Below the pieces are notes generated by a model. The model was not told the DNA's origin, did not search any database, and saw nothing but the letters and a program-made list of their open reading frames with translations. Of a stretch of 64,000 nt of DNA, positions 25,241 to 34,153 are shown one piece after another (within the stretch, counting starts at the first letter, position 1; the number at the start of each line of letters is the position of its first letter). The position numbers and the translations under genes were made by a program. Source of the DNA: JBNKZU01 sp050301795 (GTDB lineage: Bacteria; Pseudomonadota; Gammaproteobacteria; Thiohalomonadales; Thiohalomonadaceae); assembly GCA_050301795.1 (NCBI GenBank), contig JBNKZU010000016.1, forward strand, positions 1 through 64,000, read 5' to 3'.

Positions 25241-26758
25241 CTAGTCGAGAATGTCATCGGCAACATGATACTTTGGATCTTCAATGACATTGACCTCAAC
25301 AAGATCGCCCGCCTTATGTAACAACTCACGACATTCAGGGCTAAGATGACGTAGATGCAATCGTTTATTTGCATTCAAATAGCGTTCAGCGAGATTATCG
25401 ATGGCCTCGATGGCTGAGTGATCCATCACCCGTGAATGCTGAAACTCCACAACCACATCATCTGGATCGTTTTTAGGATCAAAGAGATCCTGAAAGTTTT
25501 TAACTGAAGCAAAGAATAGCGCTCCATGCAGTTCATAAATCTTTGAGCCGAGTTTATCGACAGAGGTAATGGTATAGATCTGCTTTGCATGTTCCCAGGC
25601 AAATACCAAAGCTGAAACAATAATCCCAACAATAACCGCGATGGCGAGATCGGTTGCAACCGTAACACCTGAGACGAGGATGAGTACAAAGGCATCTGAA
25701 CGCGGAATTTTGCCAATAATTCGGAAACTCGACCATTCGAAAGTGCCGATAACCACCATAAACATCACACCGGTTAATGCGGCTAACGGAATCATTTCGA
25801 TCAAATCTGAGGCAAAGAGGATAAAGATCAGCAAGAACAGCGCAGCAGATATTCCTGAAAGACGACCACGACCTCCAGAGTTAATATTAATCATGCTTTG
25901 ACCAATCATCGCGCAGCCTCCCATTCCTCCAAAGAAACCGGTCACGATATTTGCAGAGCCTTGACCAATACATTCGCGATTGCCTTTGCCGTGTGTCTCG
26001 GTGATCTCATCAATCAGGCTGAGCGTTAAGAGCGATTCAATTAGACCAATTGCAGCCAGAATGATGGCATAGGGAAGAATAATTTTGAGCGTATCCAGAT
26101 TAAACGGAACCATAGGGAGATGAAACTGAGGTAACCCACCAGCGATTGATGCCATATCACCAACAGTGCGACTATCCATACCGAAGCCAATGACAACAGC
26201 AGAGACCGTTACAATCGCCGCAAGTGAAGACGGGATCGCTTTTGTCAGATGAGGTAGGTATTTAATGATCGCCATCGTCAGAACAACCAATCCCAACATC
26301 GTCCATAACTGTTCGTTCTGGAGCCACTGTCCATCACTTTGGAAGTTATTTAGTTGTGCTAAAAAGATAACAATCGCAAGACCGTTGACGAAGCCAAGCA
26401 TGACTGGGTGTGGCACCATGCGTATAAACTTACCGAGTTTTAAGAGGCCAACCCCAACTTGAATGATCCCCATAAGTACAACTGTGGCAAAGAGGTACTC
26501 AACTCCGTGGGTTGCGACTAATGAAACCATGACGACAGCAAGTGCACCTGTTGCACCTGAGATCATTCCAGGTCGTCCACCAGCAACCGCAGCGATCAAT
26601 CCGACTAAAAAGGCAGCATAGAGACCCACCAGAGGTTCAACACCTGCAACAAAGGCGAAGGCCACGGCCTCTGGTACGAGTGCTAGTGCGACGGTTAATC
26701 CTGATAGCACATCATTTTTAGGGCAGGATTGATTAGAACACTCAAAATTAAAAAACAT
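25241..26758 (-). CDS. SulP-family anion transporter (sulfate/bicarbonate type) with STAS domain
   Basis: About 11-12 hydrophobic helices (residues 10-385) are followed by a C-terminal STAS domain with VVEFQHSRVMDHSAIEAIDN. SulP motifs include ALVPEAVAFAFVAGV and GGMGGCAMIGQSMIN. Length is typical. SulP proteins carry sulfate, bicarbonate or other anions in exchange or with sodium; the specific ion cannot be told here. The downstream CNB/rhodanese gene suggests a possible functional pair. The leader between this gene and the glycine riboswitch is the divergent intergenic region. Confidence 0.9.
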   Translation of the reverse strand: MFFNFECSNQSCPKNDVLSGLTVALALVPEAVAFAFVAGVEPLVGLYAAFLVGLIAAVAGGRPGMISGATGALAVVMVSLVATHGVEYLFATVVLMGIIQVGVGLLKLGKFIRMVPHPVMLGFVNGLAIVIFLAQLNNFQSDGQWLQNEQLWTMLGLVVLTMAIIKYLPHLTKAIPSSLAAIVTVSAVVIGFGMDSRTVGDMASIAGGLPQFHLPMVPFNLDTLKIILPYAIILAAIGLIESLLTLSLIDEITETHGKGNRECIGQGSANIVTGFFGGMGGCAMIGQSMININSGGRGRLSGISAALFLLIFILFASDLIEMIPLAALTGVMFMVVIGTFEWSSFRIIGKIPRSDAFVLILVSGVTVATDLAIAVIVGIIVSALVFAWEHAKQIYTITSVDKLGSKIYELHGALFFASVKNFQDLFDPKNDPDDVVVEFQHSRVMDHSAIEAIDNLAERYLNANKRLHLRHLSPECRELLHKAGDLVEVNVIEDPKYHVADDILD

Positions 26759-26911
26759 CGATTTCCTCGGATGGTGGGGAGAACTACAAAGGGCGCGGAT
26801 ACTAACACATTAGAAATCTCTGATGAAATGATACGGAAAATTATTTCCAATCGTGTTGTTGAGTATGGTTTTTAGAAACATCGTTCTGTATAGTTGTTGT
26901 TCGGTTTCACA
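26759..26911 (+). promoter_or_regulatory. Promoter region for the glycine riboswitch transcript
   Basis: This AT-rich gap lies between the SulP start and the riboswitch. A good -10 hexamer, TATAGT, lies at 26889-26894 and would start transcription close to 26901, just before the aptamer. A matching -35 box is not clear. Confidence 0.45.
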
Positions 26912-27064
26912 ATCGTGTGGGAGAGAGTGGCTAAGCCACCGCCGAAGGCGCAACCAGCCCGGAAACGCTCAGGCAGATAGGACTACACGATCACCGACTC
27001 TGGAGAGAGATCTTCAATGATCCACCGAAGGGGCTAAGCTCTCAGGTGCCAGGACAGAGGGGCG
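26912..27064 (+). ncRNA. Tandem glycine riboswitch
   Basis: Two aptamers are seen in tandem. The first starts near 26917 (GGGAGAGAGTGG, later CCGCCGAAGGCGCAACC and AACGCTCAGGC). The second follows at 27001 (TGGAGAGAGATC, then CCGAAGGGGCTAAGCTCTC and CAGGACAGAGG). These are the conserved cores of the glycine riboswitch family, and the genes downstream are glycine cleavage genes. A hairpin GTAACGG/CCGTTAC follows at about 27068-27087 and may be part of the expression platform. Glycine binding normally turns such operons on. Confidence 0.92.
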
Positions 27065-27118
27065 ATGTGTAACGGCGTGATCCGTTACAATCGTTAACTG
27101 ATCCTGAGAATCATACAT

Positions 27119-28015
27119 TTGAAACCAATTGAGCAAGTACCAGTTTTTAATCACTCCGCTGAATCCAATGTCAGCAGAATGCCATCATGGATCCGTCAAT
27201 CGTTAGCTTCAGGCGACTATAGCGATACTGCTCATACCATTCATCACTACCAATTAAATACGGTTTGCGAATCAGCGCGTTGTCCAAATAAAGGCGAATG
27301 CTGGGGACGCGGAACCGCAACATTTATGTTGCTTGGTGATATCTGTACCCGTGCTTGTGGTTTCTGTGCCGTTAAAACTGGCCAACCCGCTGCTGTTGAA
27401 CATGATGAACCGGAACGAATCGCAGAGGCAGTTAAAGCGATGGGTATCGACTATGTGGTACTGACATCGGTAAATCGTGATGAGTTAGCCGATGGTGGCG
27501 CCGAGATCTACGCCAGAACCATGCAGGCGATTCATCTCAATGACCCGAATACAGGTATCGAACTGTTAACACCAGATTTTCGGGCGTGTCAGTCGCTGGC
27601 ACTTGAGCATATCGGCAACGCGTTACCTCAAGGCAAAACATGGGTGTGGGGACACAATATCGAAACCGTACCATCACTCTATAAAGATGTACGCAAAGGC
27701 AGCCGTTATGATCGTTCTTTGGCATTGCTTGAGTCGGCATCACAGTTATCTGATGTTGAAACCAAATCGTCTTTAATGCTTGGGTTAGGAGAGCGTGAAG
27801 AGGAGGTGATTTCAGTGTTACACGATCTTAAGTTGGCAGGTGTTTCACGAGTTGCTCTCGGACAGTATTTACGACCGAGTCGCTTCCATCTGCCAGTAAA
27901 GTCCTATGTCACACCTGAGCAGTTCTCAAGATTTGAATTCATCGCAAAGGATATGGGATTCTCTTGGGTCAAATCCGGGGCTATGGTGCGCAGTTCATAC
28001 CATGCGGAGGCGTAA
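27119..28015 (+). CDS. lipA: Lipoyl synthase
   Basis: This radical-SAM enzyme inserts two sulfur atoms into octanoyl groups to make lipoate on GcvH and other lipoyl proteins. The auxiliary cluster Cys are C50, C55 and C61 (CESARCPNKGEC), and the radical-SAM CxxxCxxC is C76, C80, C83 (CTRACGFC). The C-terminal RSSY is conserved. The length of 298 is slightly short of E. coli LipA. The proposed start is TTG 27119, only 54 bp after the riboswitch core; the next ATG, at codon 21 (MPSWIR), is an alternative. It is unusual for lipA to lead a gcv operon, but the cofactor link to GcvH is direct. No lipB is seen here. Confidence 0.93.
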   Translation: MKPIEQVPVFNHSAESNVSRMPSWIRQSLASGDYSDTAHTIHHYQLNTVCESARCPNKGECWGRGTATFMLLGDICTRACGFCAVKTGQPAAVEHDEPERIAEAVKAMGIDYVVLTSVNRDELADGGAEIYARTMQAIHLNDPNTGIELLTPDFRACQSLALEHIGNALPQGKTWVWGHNIETVPSLYKDVRKGSRYDRSLALLESASQLSDVETKSSLMLGLGEREEEVISVLHDLKLAGVSRVALGQYLRPSRFHLPVKSYVTPEQFSRFEFIAKDMGFSWVKSGAMVRSSYHAEA

Positions 28016-28048
28016 AAGTGATGAGCAATAATAAGGGGAGTAAAAATT

Positions 28049-29155
28049 TTGAATAAGGTCAAGCGTACACCACTATACGATGCACACGTCTCATACGGGG
28101 CTCGTATCGTTGATTTCGCAGGATTTGAGATGCCGATACATTATGGATCTCAAATTGAAGAGCATCACTATGTACGCCAGAACGCAGGAATGTTTGATGT
28201 CTCTCATATGTGCGTCATCGATCTTCATGGGGCACGAGTGAGAGATTTTTTACGATATCTTGTCGCCAACGATGTTGCCCGACTTGATGGGAACGAAGGC
28301 AAGGCACTCTATACCTGTATGCTCAATGAGAAGGGCGGTGTTATCGATGATTTGATCATCTATTACATGGACACCGTTTGGTACCGTTTAGTGGTTAATG
28401 CAGGAACCCGCGATAAGGATCTGGCCTGGATAAATCGCCATGCCGTTTCGTTTGATGTAACCGTTGAAGAGCGTATCGATCTGGCAATGATTGCCGTACA
28501 AGGACCAAATGCACGATTTATGGTTCATGAGGCGATGAAGGATCTGGCGGCCGAAGCCAGCAAGCTTGAACGATTTTCCGCCTATGCAACGCATGATCGA
28601 ATGATCGCCCGAACAGGATATACCGGAGAGGATGGCTACGAGATCATGCTCCCAAATGAGGCGATCGAAAACCTTTGGGAAACACTTGTTGAGATCGGTG
28701 TCAAACCTTGTGGCTTGGGCGCAAGAGATACCCTCCGTCTTGAGGCTGGCATGAACCTCTATGGACAGGATATGACCGATAAAACCACTCCCTTGATCTC
28801 TGGCCTGAGCTGGACGGTTGCATTAATCCCGGAGGATAGAAAGTTTATCGGTCGTGACGTTCTTGTACAACAGAAGGCAGAAGGTGTTCCGCAACAACTT
28901 GTCGGGCTGGTTCTTGAAGGAAAGGGAGTCTTAAGATCACACCAAAAGGTTATTATTGAAGGTGTTGGTGAAGGAGAGATCACCAGTGGTAGCTTCTCGC
29001 CAACACTTGGATATGCGATTGCACTTGCTCGCATTCCAGCAGGAAGTTATCAGCAGTGTCAGGTTGAGATTAGAAACAAATTATTAAGTGCTAGAGTTGT
29101 TAAACCACCATTTGTACGCAACGGCAAATCCGTCGTTGATTCGAATTCAAATTAA
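28049..29155 (+). CDS. gcvT: Glycine cleavage system T protein, aminomethyltransferase
   Basis: It takes the aminomethyl group from lipoyl-GcvH, releases ammonia and forms methylene-tetrahydrofolate. The N-terminal TPLYDAHVSYGARIVDFAGFEMPI and the GEDGYEIM and LGARDTLRLEAGMNLYG motifs are typical of GcvT. At 368 residues the length is normal. The start is a TTG with AAGGGGAG 8 bp upstream, as for lipA. The gene lies 33 bp after lipA and 20 bp before gcvH, under the same riboswitch. Confidence 0.95.
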   Translation: MNKVKRTPLYDAHVSYGARIVDFAGFEMPIHYGSQIEEHHYVRQNAGMFDVSHMCVIDLHGARVRDFLRYLVANDVARLDGNEGKALYTCMLNEKGGVIDDLIIYYMDTVWYRLVVNAGTRDKDLAWINRHAVSFDVTVEERIDLAMIAVQGPNARFMVHEAMKDLAAEASKLERFSAYATHDRMIARTGYTGEDGYEIMLPNEAIENLWETLVEIGVKPCGLGARDTLRLEAGMNLYGQDMTDKTTPLISGLSWTVALIPEDRKFIGRDVLVQQKAEGVPQQLVGLVLEGKGVLRSHQKVIIEGVGEGEITSGSFSPTLGYAIALARIPAGSYQQCQVEIRNKLLSARVVKPPFVRNGKSVVDSNSN

Positions 29156-29175
29156 TAAAACAGGAGAAATAGACC

Positions 29176-29568
29176 ATGAGTAGTGTTCCTGCCGAGTTGA
29201 AGTATGCCAAATCCCATGAGTGGGTTCGTGTTGAAGAAGATGGTACTGCCACAATAGGTATTACCGATCATGCTCAAGAGCTTTTGGGTGATATGGTGTT
29301 TGTTGAACTGCCTGAAGTGGAGAGTGAAATCATTCAGGAAGAGGAGTGTGCAGTTGTGGAATCGGTTAAAGCGGCATCCGATGTCTATGCACCAGTGAGT
29401 GGAACAGTGGTTGAAGTGAATAGCTCGGTTGAAGATGCCCCGGAATTGGTCAACCAGGATCCTTATGGTGATGGCTGGCTGTTTCGAATAGAGCTGGAGA
29501 GTGAAGATGCATTGAATGATCTACTTGATGCCGATGAATACAACGAGCTTGTTTCAGAAGAGTCATAA
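29176..29568 (+). CDS. gcvH: Glycine cleavage system H protein, lipoyl carrier
   Basis: This 130-residue protein carries the lipoyl-Lys K64 in VESVKAASD. The N-terminal LKYAKSHEWVRV and the C-terminal helix are standard. It shuttles the methylamine group between GcvP, GcvT and the L protein (lpd, not in this window). AGGAG precedes ATG 29176. Placing it in the same transcript as lipA ties carrier supply and lipoylation together. Confidence 0.96.
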   Translation: MSSVPAELKYAKSHEWVRVEEDGTATIGITDHAQELLGDMVFVELPEVESEIIQEEECAVVESVKAASDVYAPVSGTVVEVNSSVEDAPELVNQDPYGDGWLFRIELESEDALNDLLDADEYNELVSEES

Positions 29569-29628
29569 ACAACAAGTTTAACTGTCAGCAGAATGAGTTT
29601 TCGATAACTAATTGGAATGGTTTGAAAT

Positions 29629-31071
29629 ATGCCCTTTATTCCCCACACAGAGTCCGATAAACAGGCAATGCTAAGCGCAATCGGCGTTGATAGCATTGAA
29701 ACACTATTTAGTGAGATCCCAAAGGAGTTACGCGCAAAAGGATTAAACCAGATCCCGGAAGGCGTTAATGAGATGACGATTAGTCGTATCATGCAGGAGC
29801 TTGCGGCAAAGGATGGAGAGCCACTCTGTTTTATTGGGGCAGGAGCTTATGATCACCATATTCCAGCGGCAGTTTGGGAGATAGTGACCCGTGGAGAGTT
29901 TTACACCGCCTACACCCCCTATCAAGCAGAGGCGAGTCAGGGGACGTTACAACTGATCTATGAGTTTCAGACGATGATCGCGTCGCTAATGGGACTCGAG
30001 GTCAGCAATGCCTCGCTCTATGACGGGGCTTCAGCATTAGCCGAAGCAGTATTGATGGCGATTCGTGCAAACCGTAAATCAAAGTCAAATCGGATTCTAA
30101 TGCCCCGGTCAGTCAACCCTGACTACATCAAGGTTGTAAATACCATTGTTAAGAATCAGCAGATCAAACTGGAGTTATTCGATTATGACCACGATAGCGG
30201 TCACATCGATCCGACGGTACTTGAGCCATATAGCGGTGAAGATTTTGCCGCACTCGTCATTCCGCAACCCAACTTCTTCGGTCAGCTCGAAGCGGTGGAT
30301 CAACTGACTGATTGGGCGCATCAAAACAAGATGTTGGTGATTGGCGTGGTCAATCCGGTGGCAATGGCGTTGCTAACCCCTCCGGGAGAATGGGGTGAAC
30401 AGGGTGCAGATATCGCAGTAGGCGAGGGACAGCCTTTAGGTATTCCTCTCTCTTCTGGCGGTCCCTATTTTGGTTTTATGGCGACAAAGCAGTCGTTGGT
30501 CAGACAGATGCCGGGGCGCATAGTCGGACGAACTGTTGATCTTGAGGGTAACAGCGGATTTACACTGACGCTACAAGCACGAGAGCAGCATATTCGCAGA
30601 TCCAAAGCGACATCAAATATCTGTACCAATCAGGGATTAATGGCCGCTGCGGCGACGATACACATGGCAGTGATTGGTGCCGAGGGTTTACGTCAGTGTG
30701 CCATCGCATCTCATCAAAACACACTTAAGCTAATCCAGCGAATGACTCAAATTGAGGGTATTGAGTTGCGTTATTCAGCACCATGTTTTCATGAGGCGGT
30801 GTTTACGATTGAGCAGCCGGTGGATGAGGTGTTAAGAGCACTCGCGGTGCAGGATATTCTCGGTGGATATGCGCTTAAAGCGCAGTTCCCGGAACATCAG
30901 AATGAGTTGTTAATCTGCGCCACTGAAAAACGCAATGATGATGATATTGAAAAACTGGCATCTAACCTTGAACGAATACTCTCAAGACGTGGCGCTTCAC
31001 CAGTCTGTTCAAAATTAAAACCGACCGATCCAAAGGTTCTGGCTCAGTTTGAAAATGGAGGAGCGCAATAG
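29629..31071 (+). CDS. gcvPA: Glycine decarboxylase subunit 1
   Basis: This is the N-terminal half of the P protein, as a separate 480-residue subunit. It shows the aminotransferase-like fold without the PLP Lys, with GAGAYDHHIPAAVWEIVTRG and TPYQAEASQGTLQ. It forms the active enzyme with subunit 2. Its stop overlaps the GTG start of gcvPB by one base, so the subunits are translated in step. Split GcvP is common in many bacteria and archaea; E. coli has the single-chain form. Confidence 0.94.
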   Translation: MPFIPHTESDKQAMLSAIGVDSIETLFSEIPKELRAKGLNQIPEGVNEMTISRIMQELAAKDGEPLCFIGAGAYDHHIPAAVWEIVTRGEFYTAYTPYQAEASQGTLQLIYEFQTMIASLMGLEVSNASLYDGASALAEAVLMAIRANRKSKSNRILMPRSVNPDYIKVVNTIVKNQQIKLELFDYDHDSGHIDPTVLEPYSGEDFAALVIPQPNFFGQLEAVDQLTDWAHQNKMLVIGVVNPVAMALLTPPGEWGEQGADIAVGEGQPLGIPLSSGGPYFGFMATKQSLVRQMPGRIVGRTVDLEGNSGFTLTLQAREQHIRRSKATSNICTNQGLMAAAATIHMAVIGAEGLRQCAIASHQNTLKLIQRMTQIEGIELRYSAPCFHEAVFTIEQPVDEVLRALAVQDILGGYALKAQFPEHQNELLICATEKRNDDDIEKLASNLERILSRRGASPVCSKLKPTDPKVLAQFENGGAQ

Positions 31072-32534
31072 TGTTGATCTTCGAAAAATCACAGAAAGGT
31101 CGAAATAATCATGCTCAACTTGCCGGGAATGAATCGGGCGTAAGCACCATTCCTGAAGCGTTACTGCGACAATCCTCGCCAACACTTCCTTCCGTATCAG
31201 AGCTGCAAGCGGTACGGCACTATACTCGCTTGTCCCAGAAAAATTTCTCGATTGATACCCAATTCTATCCATTGGGATCATGCACCATGAAATACAATCC
31301 TCGTGGTTCAAACAAGCTGGCAATGCTACCTGGATTTCTGGCGCGTCATCCAAAAGCACCCGTTGAAACACATGGGCAGGGGGTGTTGCAGATTCTGTAT
31401 GAATTACAGGAGATCCTAAAGGATGTTACCGGCATGGAGGGTTGTTCGTTAACACCGATGGCTGGGGCGCAAGGTGAGTTTGCCGGGGTCGCAATGATTC
31501 GTGCATATCACGATGCGAATAACGATAGCGAACGCAAAGAGATCCTTTGCCCAGATGCAGCCCATGGAACCAATCCGGCAACAGCCGTAATGTGTGGTTA
31601 TAAAGTAAAAGAGATACCAACCAACAGTAATGGTGATGTGGATATTGAGGCGCTTAAGGCTCAGGTCGGGCCTCAAACCGCCGGTATTATGTTGACGAAT
31701 CCTTCTACTCTGGGTGTTTTTGAACGCAATATTAAACAGATCGCAGAAATCGTCCATCAGGCAGGTGGTTTGCTCTATTACGATGGAGCAAATCTCAATG
31801 CCATCCTCGGTAAGGTGAAGCCGGGTGATATGGGTTTTGATGTTGTGCATCTTAATCTGCATAAAACCTTCTCAACACCCCATGGTGGCGGTGGCCCCGG
31901 TTCTGGTCCGGTGGTGGTTGGTAAGCGACTATTACCTTTCCTGCCGATCCCGATTGTTGGGGAGGAGCAAGGAAGTTATCGCTGGTTGACTGAGAACGAT
32001 ATTCCCCAATCAATCGGCCGACTCTCCGCACACATGGGAAATACAGGAATCATGATTCGAGCCTATGTTTATGCGCGAATGATTGGGCGAGAAGGGATGG
32101 AGCGCATCGCCGAATACGCAACACTGAATGCCAACTATATGATGGCCGAGTTACAAAGGGCAGGTTTTGAAATGGCATTTCCAAACCGCTTTGCGACACA
32201 TGAATTCATACTGACTCTCAAGCGGGAAGCGAAAGAGTACGGCGTTAATGCCATGGATTTTGCGAAGCGGTTACTCGATTATGGTCATCATGCTCCTACC
32301 ACCTATTTCCCAATGCTTGTCCCGGAGTGCCTTTTAATCGAGCCAACCGAAACCGAAACCCGTGAAACACTGGATGATTTTGTCAGGGTAATGGCAAAGA
32401 TACGCGAAGAGGCTCAACAAGACCCTGAGCAGGTAAAACAGGCGCCGCTAACATTGCCGGTAAAACGACTTGATGATGTAAAGGCAGCACGGGAGTTGGA
32501 TCTGCGTTGGCAACCGGAGAGTGATGATGAGTGA
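31071..32534 (+). CDS. gcvPB: Glycine decarboxylase subunit 2 (PLP subunit)
   Basis: It carries the PLP Lys K265 in LNLHKTFSTPHGGGGPG, the glycine-rich loop next to it, and the Pro-rich SPTLPSVSE start. Its 487 residues fit subunit 2. The start is GTG 31071, with GGAGGA 9 bases before. It decarboxylates glycine and passes the remaining aminomethyl to GcvH. The stop overlaps the next gene's likely start region; dgkA is therefore probably read from the same transcript. Confidence 0.94.
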   Translation: MLIFEKSQKGRNNHAQLAGNESGVSTIPEALLRQSSPTLPSVSELQAVRHYTRLSQKNFSIDTQFYPLGSCTMKYNPRGSNKLAMLPGFLARHPKAPVETHGQGVLQILYELQEILKDVTGMEGCSLTPMAGAQGEFAGVAMIRAYHDANNDSERKEILCPDAAHGTNPATAVMCGYKVKEIPTNSNGDVDIEALKAQVGPQTAGIMLTNPSTLGVFERNIKQIAEIVHQAGGLLYYDGANLNAILGKVKPGDMGFDVVHLNLHKTFSTPHGGGGPGSGPVVVGKRLLPFLPIPIVGEEQGSYRWLTENDIPQSIGRLSAHMGNTGIMIRAYVYARMIGREGMERIAEYATLNANYMMAELQRAGFEMAFPNRFATHEFILTLKREAKEYGVNAMDFAKRLLDYGHHAPTTYFPMLVPECLLIEPTETETRETLDDFVRVMAKIREEAQQDPEQVKQAPLTLPVKRLDDVKAARELDLRWQPESDDE

Positions 32535-32913
32535 TGCAGAGATCAACAAGCCCGGTAATAAGGGTATCGTCCGCATTATTAAAGCGACCGGATATTCAAT
32601 GCTTGGGTTTAAAGCGGCCTACAAATATGAAGAGGCGTTTCGTCAAGAACTTTGGTTAGCAATTATTATGGCACCATTAGCAATATGGTTAGGTGATGGT
32701 GCGATAGAGCGTGTATTGTTATTAGGGAGTTTAATGTTGGTGATCATCATTGAACTGCTTAACTCAGCAATCGAAGCACTGGTTGACCGGGTAAGCACCG
32801 ATCACCATACCCTTTCCGGGAGAGCGAAGGATATCGGCTCGGCGGCCGTATTTGTCTCCCTGACCAATGTCGTGGTGACATGGGGTCTGATTTTAGTTCA
32901 AAAATATTTTTAA
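32527..32913 (+). CDS. dgkA: Diacylglycerol kinase (DgkA type)
   Basis: This small membrane kinase of about 128 residues has three hydrophobic helices and the family motif ELLNSAIEALVDRVS (active site region) plus RAKDIGSAAV. It phosphorylates diacylglycerol to phosphatidate in the inner membrane. ATG 32527 follows GGAGAG and lies inside the end of gcvPB; an ATG at 32521 is the other option. Sharing a transcript with glycine cleavage genes has no obvious functional meaning. Confidence 0.93.
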   Translation: MSDAEINKPGNKGIVRIIKATGYSMLGFKAAYKYEEAFRQELWLAIIMAPLAIWLGDGAIERVLLLGSLMLVIIIELLNSAIEALVDRVSTDHHTLSGRAKDIGSAAVFVSLTNVVVTWGLILVQKYF

Positions 32914-32933
32914 TCATTGAGGACAGATAGAAG

Positions 32934-33866
32934 ATGTCAGCATTAATAACAGGCTCAATGGCATACGACACCATTATGGTGTTTAACGACCATTTTAAGA
33001 ATCACATCCTACCGGAGAGTGTCCACATGTTGAATGTGTCGTTCCTGGTGCCTGACATGCGCCGTGAGACCGGTGGTTGCGCGGGTAATATTGCCTACAA
33101 CCTGAAACTCCTCGGTGAAGAACCGATGATTATGGCGACAGTGGGTCGTGATTTCGGCCCCTATCAAGAGTGGTTGGAGCAGTGTGAAATCAATATCGAC
33201 CACATTCGGATATTGGAGAACACATACACCGCACAAGCCTTTATCACAACCGATATGGGCGATAATCAAATTACTGCGTTTCACCCTGGAGCGATGAGCT
33301 TCTCACATGAGAACCGTGTACAAGATGCCAATGGTGTGAAAGTTGGAATCGTTTCACCTGATGGTCGTGATGGCATGATTGAACATGCGGCTCAATTTGT
33401 TGAAGCTGGAATCTCGTTCATCTTTGATCCGGGTCAGGGTCTGCCGATGTTTAATGGTGAGGAGCTGCTTGCTTTCATTGAGCAGGCAACATGGGTTGCT
33501 GTGAATGATTATGAAGCACAGCTACTCCAGGATAAAACCGGAAAAACGGTGGCTGAGTTAGCCTCAATGGTTGATGCGTTGATTGTGACCAAAGGCGGCG
33601 AAGGTTCCCATATCTACGCTGATGGTGAGATGATTATTGTGCCAACCGCTTCGACAAGCGCAGAGAGCGATCCGACCGGATGTGGTGATGCTTATCGTGC
33701 AGGGTTACTGTACGGCATTCTAAATGGCTTAGATTGGGTGAGCACAGGGCGAATTGCATCATTAATGGGAGCGATTAAGATTGAGCATCATGGTACTCAA
33801 AACCATCGCTTTTCGATGGAGGAGTTTAAGGCTCGTTTTCATAAAGAATTTGGTACAAGCTTTTAA
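32934..33866 (+). CDS. PfkB-family carbohydrate/nucleoside kinase (adenosine-kinase-like)
   Basis: The PfkB signature DPTGCGDAYRAGL (about 243-255, catalytic Asp) is present, and the N-terminal ETGGCAGNIAYNL is the substrate-binding pattern. At 310 residues the size is normal. Sequence style suggests adenosine or a related nucleoside, but substrate calls in this family are weak. It follows dgkA by 20 bp with GAGGACAG upstream, so it is the last gene of the long riboswitch-led unit. Confidence 0.85.
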   Translation: MSALITGSMAYDTIMVFNDHFKNHILPESVHMLNVSFLVPDMRRETGGCAGNIAYNLKLLGEEPMIMATVGRDFGPYQEWLEQCEINIDHIRILENTYTAQAFITTDMGDNQITAFHPGAMSFSHENRVQDANGVKVGIVSPDGRDGMIEHAAQFVEAGISFIFDPGQGLPMFNGEELLAFIEQATWVAVNDYEAQLLQDKTGKTVAELASMVDALIVTKGGEGSHIYADGEMIIVPTASTSAESDPTGCGDAYRAGLLYGILNGLDWVSTGRIASLMGAIKIEHHGTQNHRFSMEEFKARFHKEFGTSF

Positions 33867-34153
33867 TTGCGATTAAGAGGCTTTTGATACCATTTATAAA
33901 ATCAGTCATTGCAGATGAAGAGAAGCAATCCGGATCATTAAATCCGATGAGATTTATGATGTAGCGGTGCTTCGCAATAGTTAATGACATATAAAGAGAC
34001 TTCTTGGTTTATTTGCGGAAAAACCATGAACCAGTTCTCATTACCGGCATATCGTAATATTGAAATTAGACTACAATTTGAGGGGATATTGGTGGGTTTT
34101 AAACCTCCATTTATGCCATTAAAAAAATATTAAAAAACGGAGTATTCGATAAT

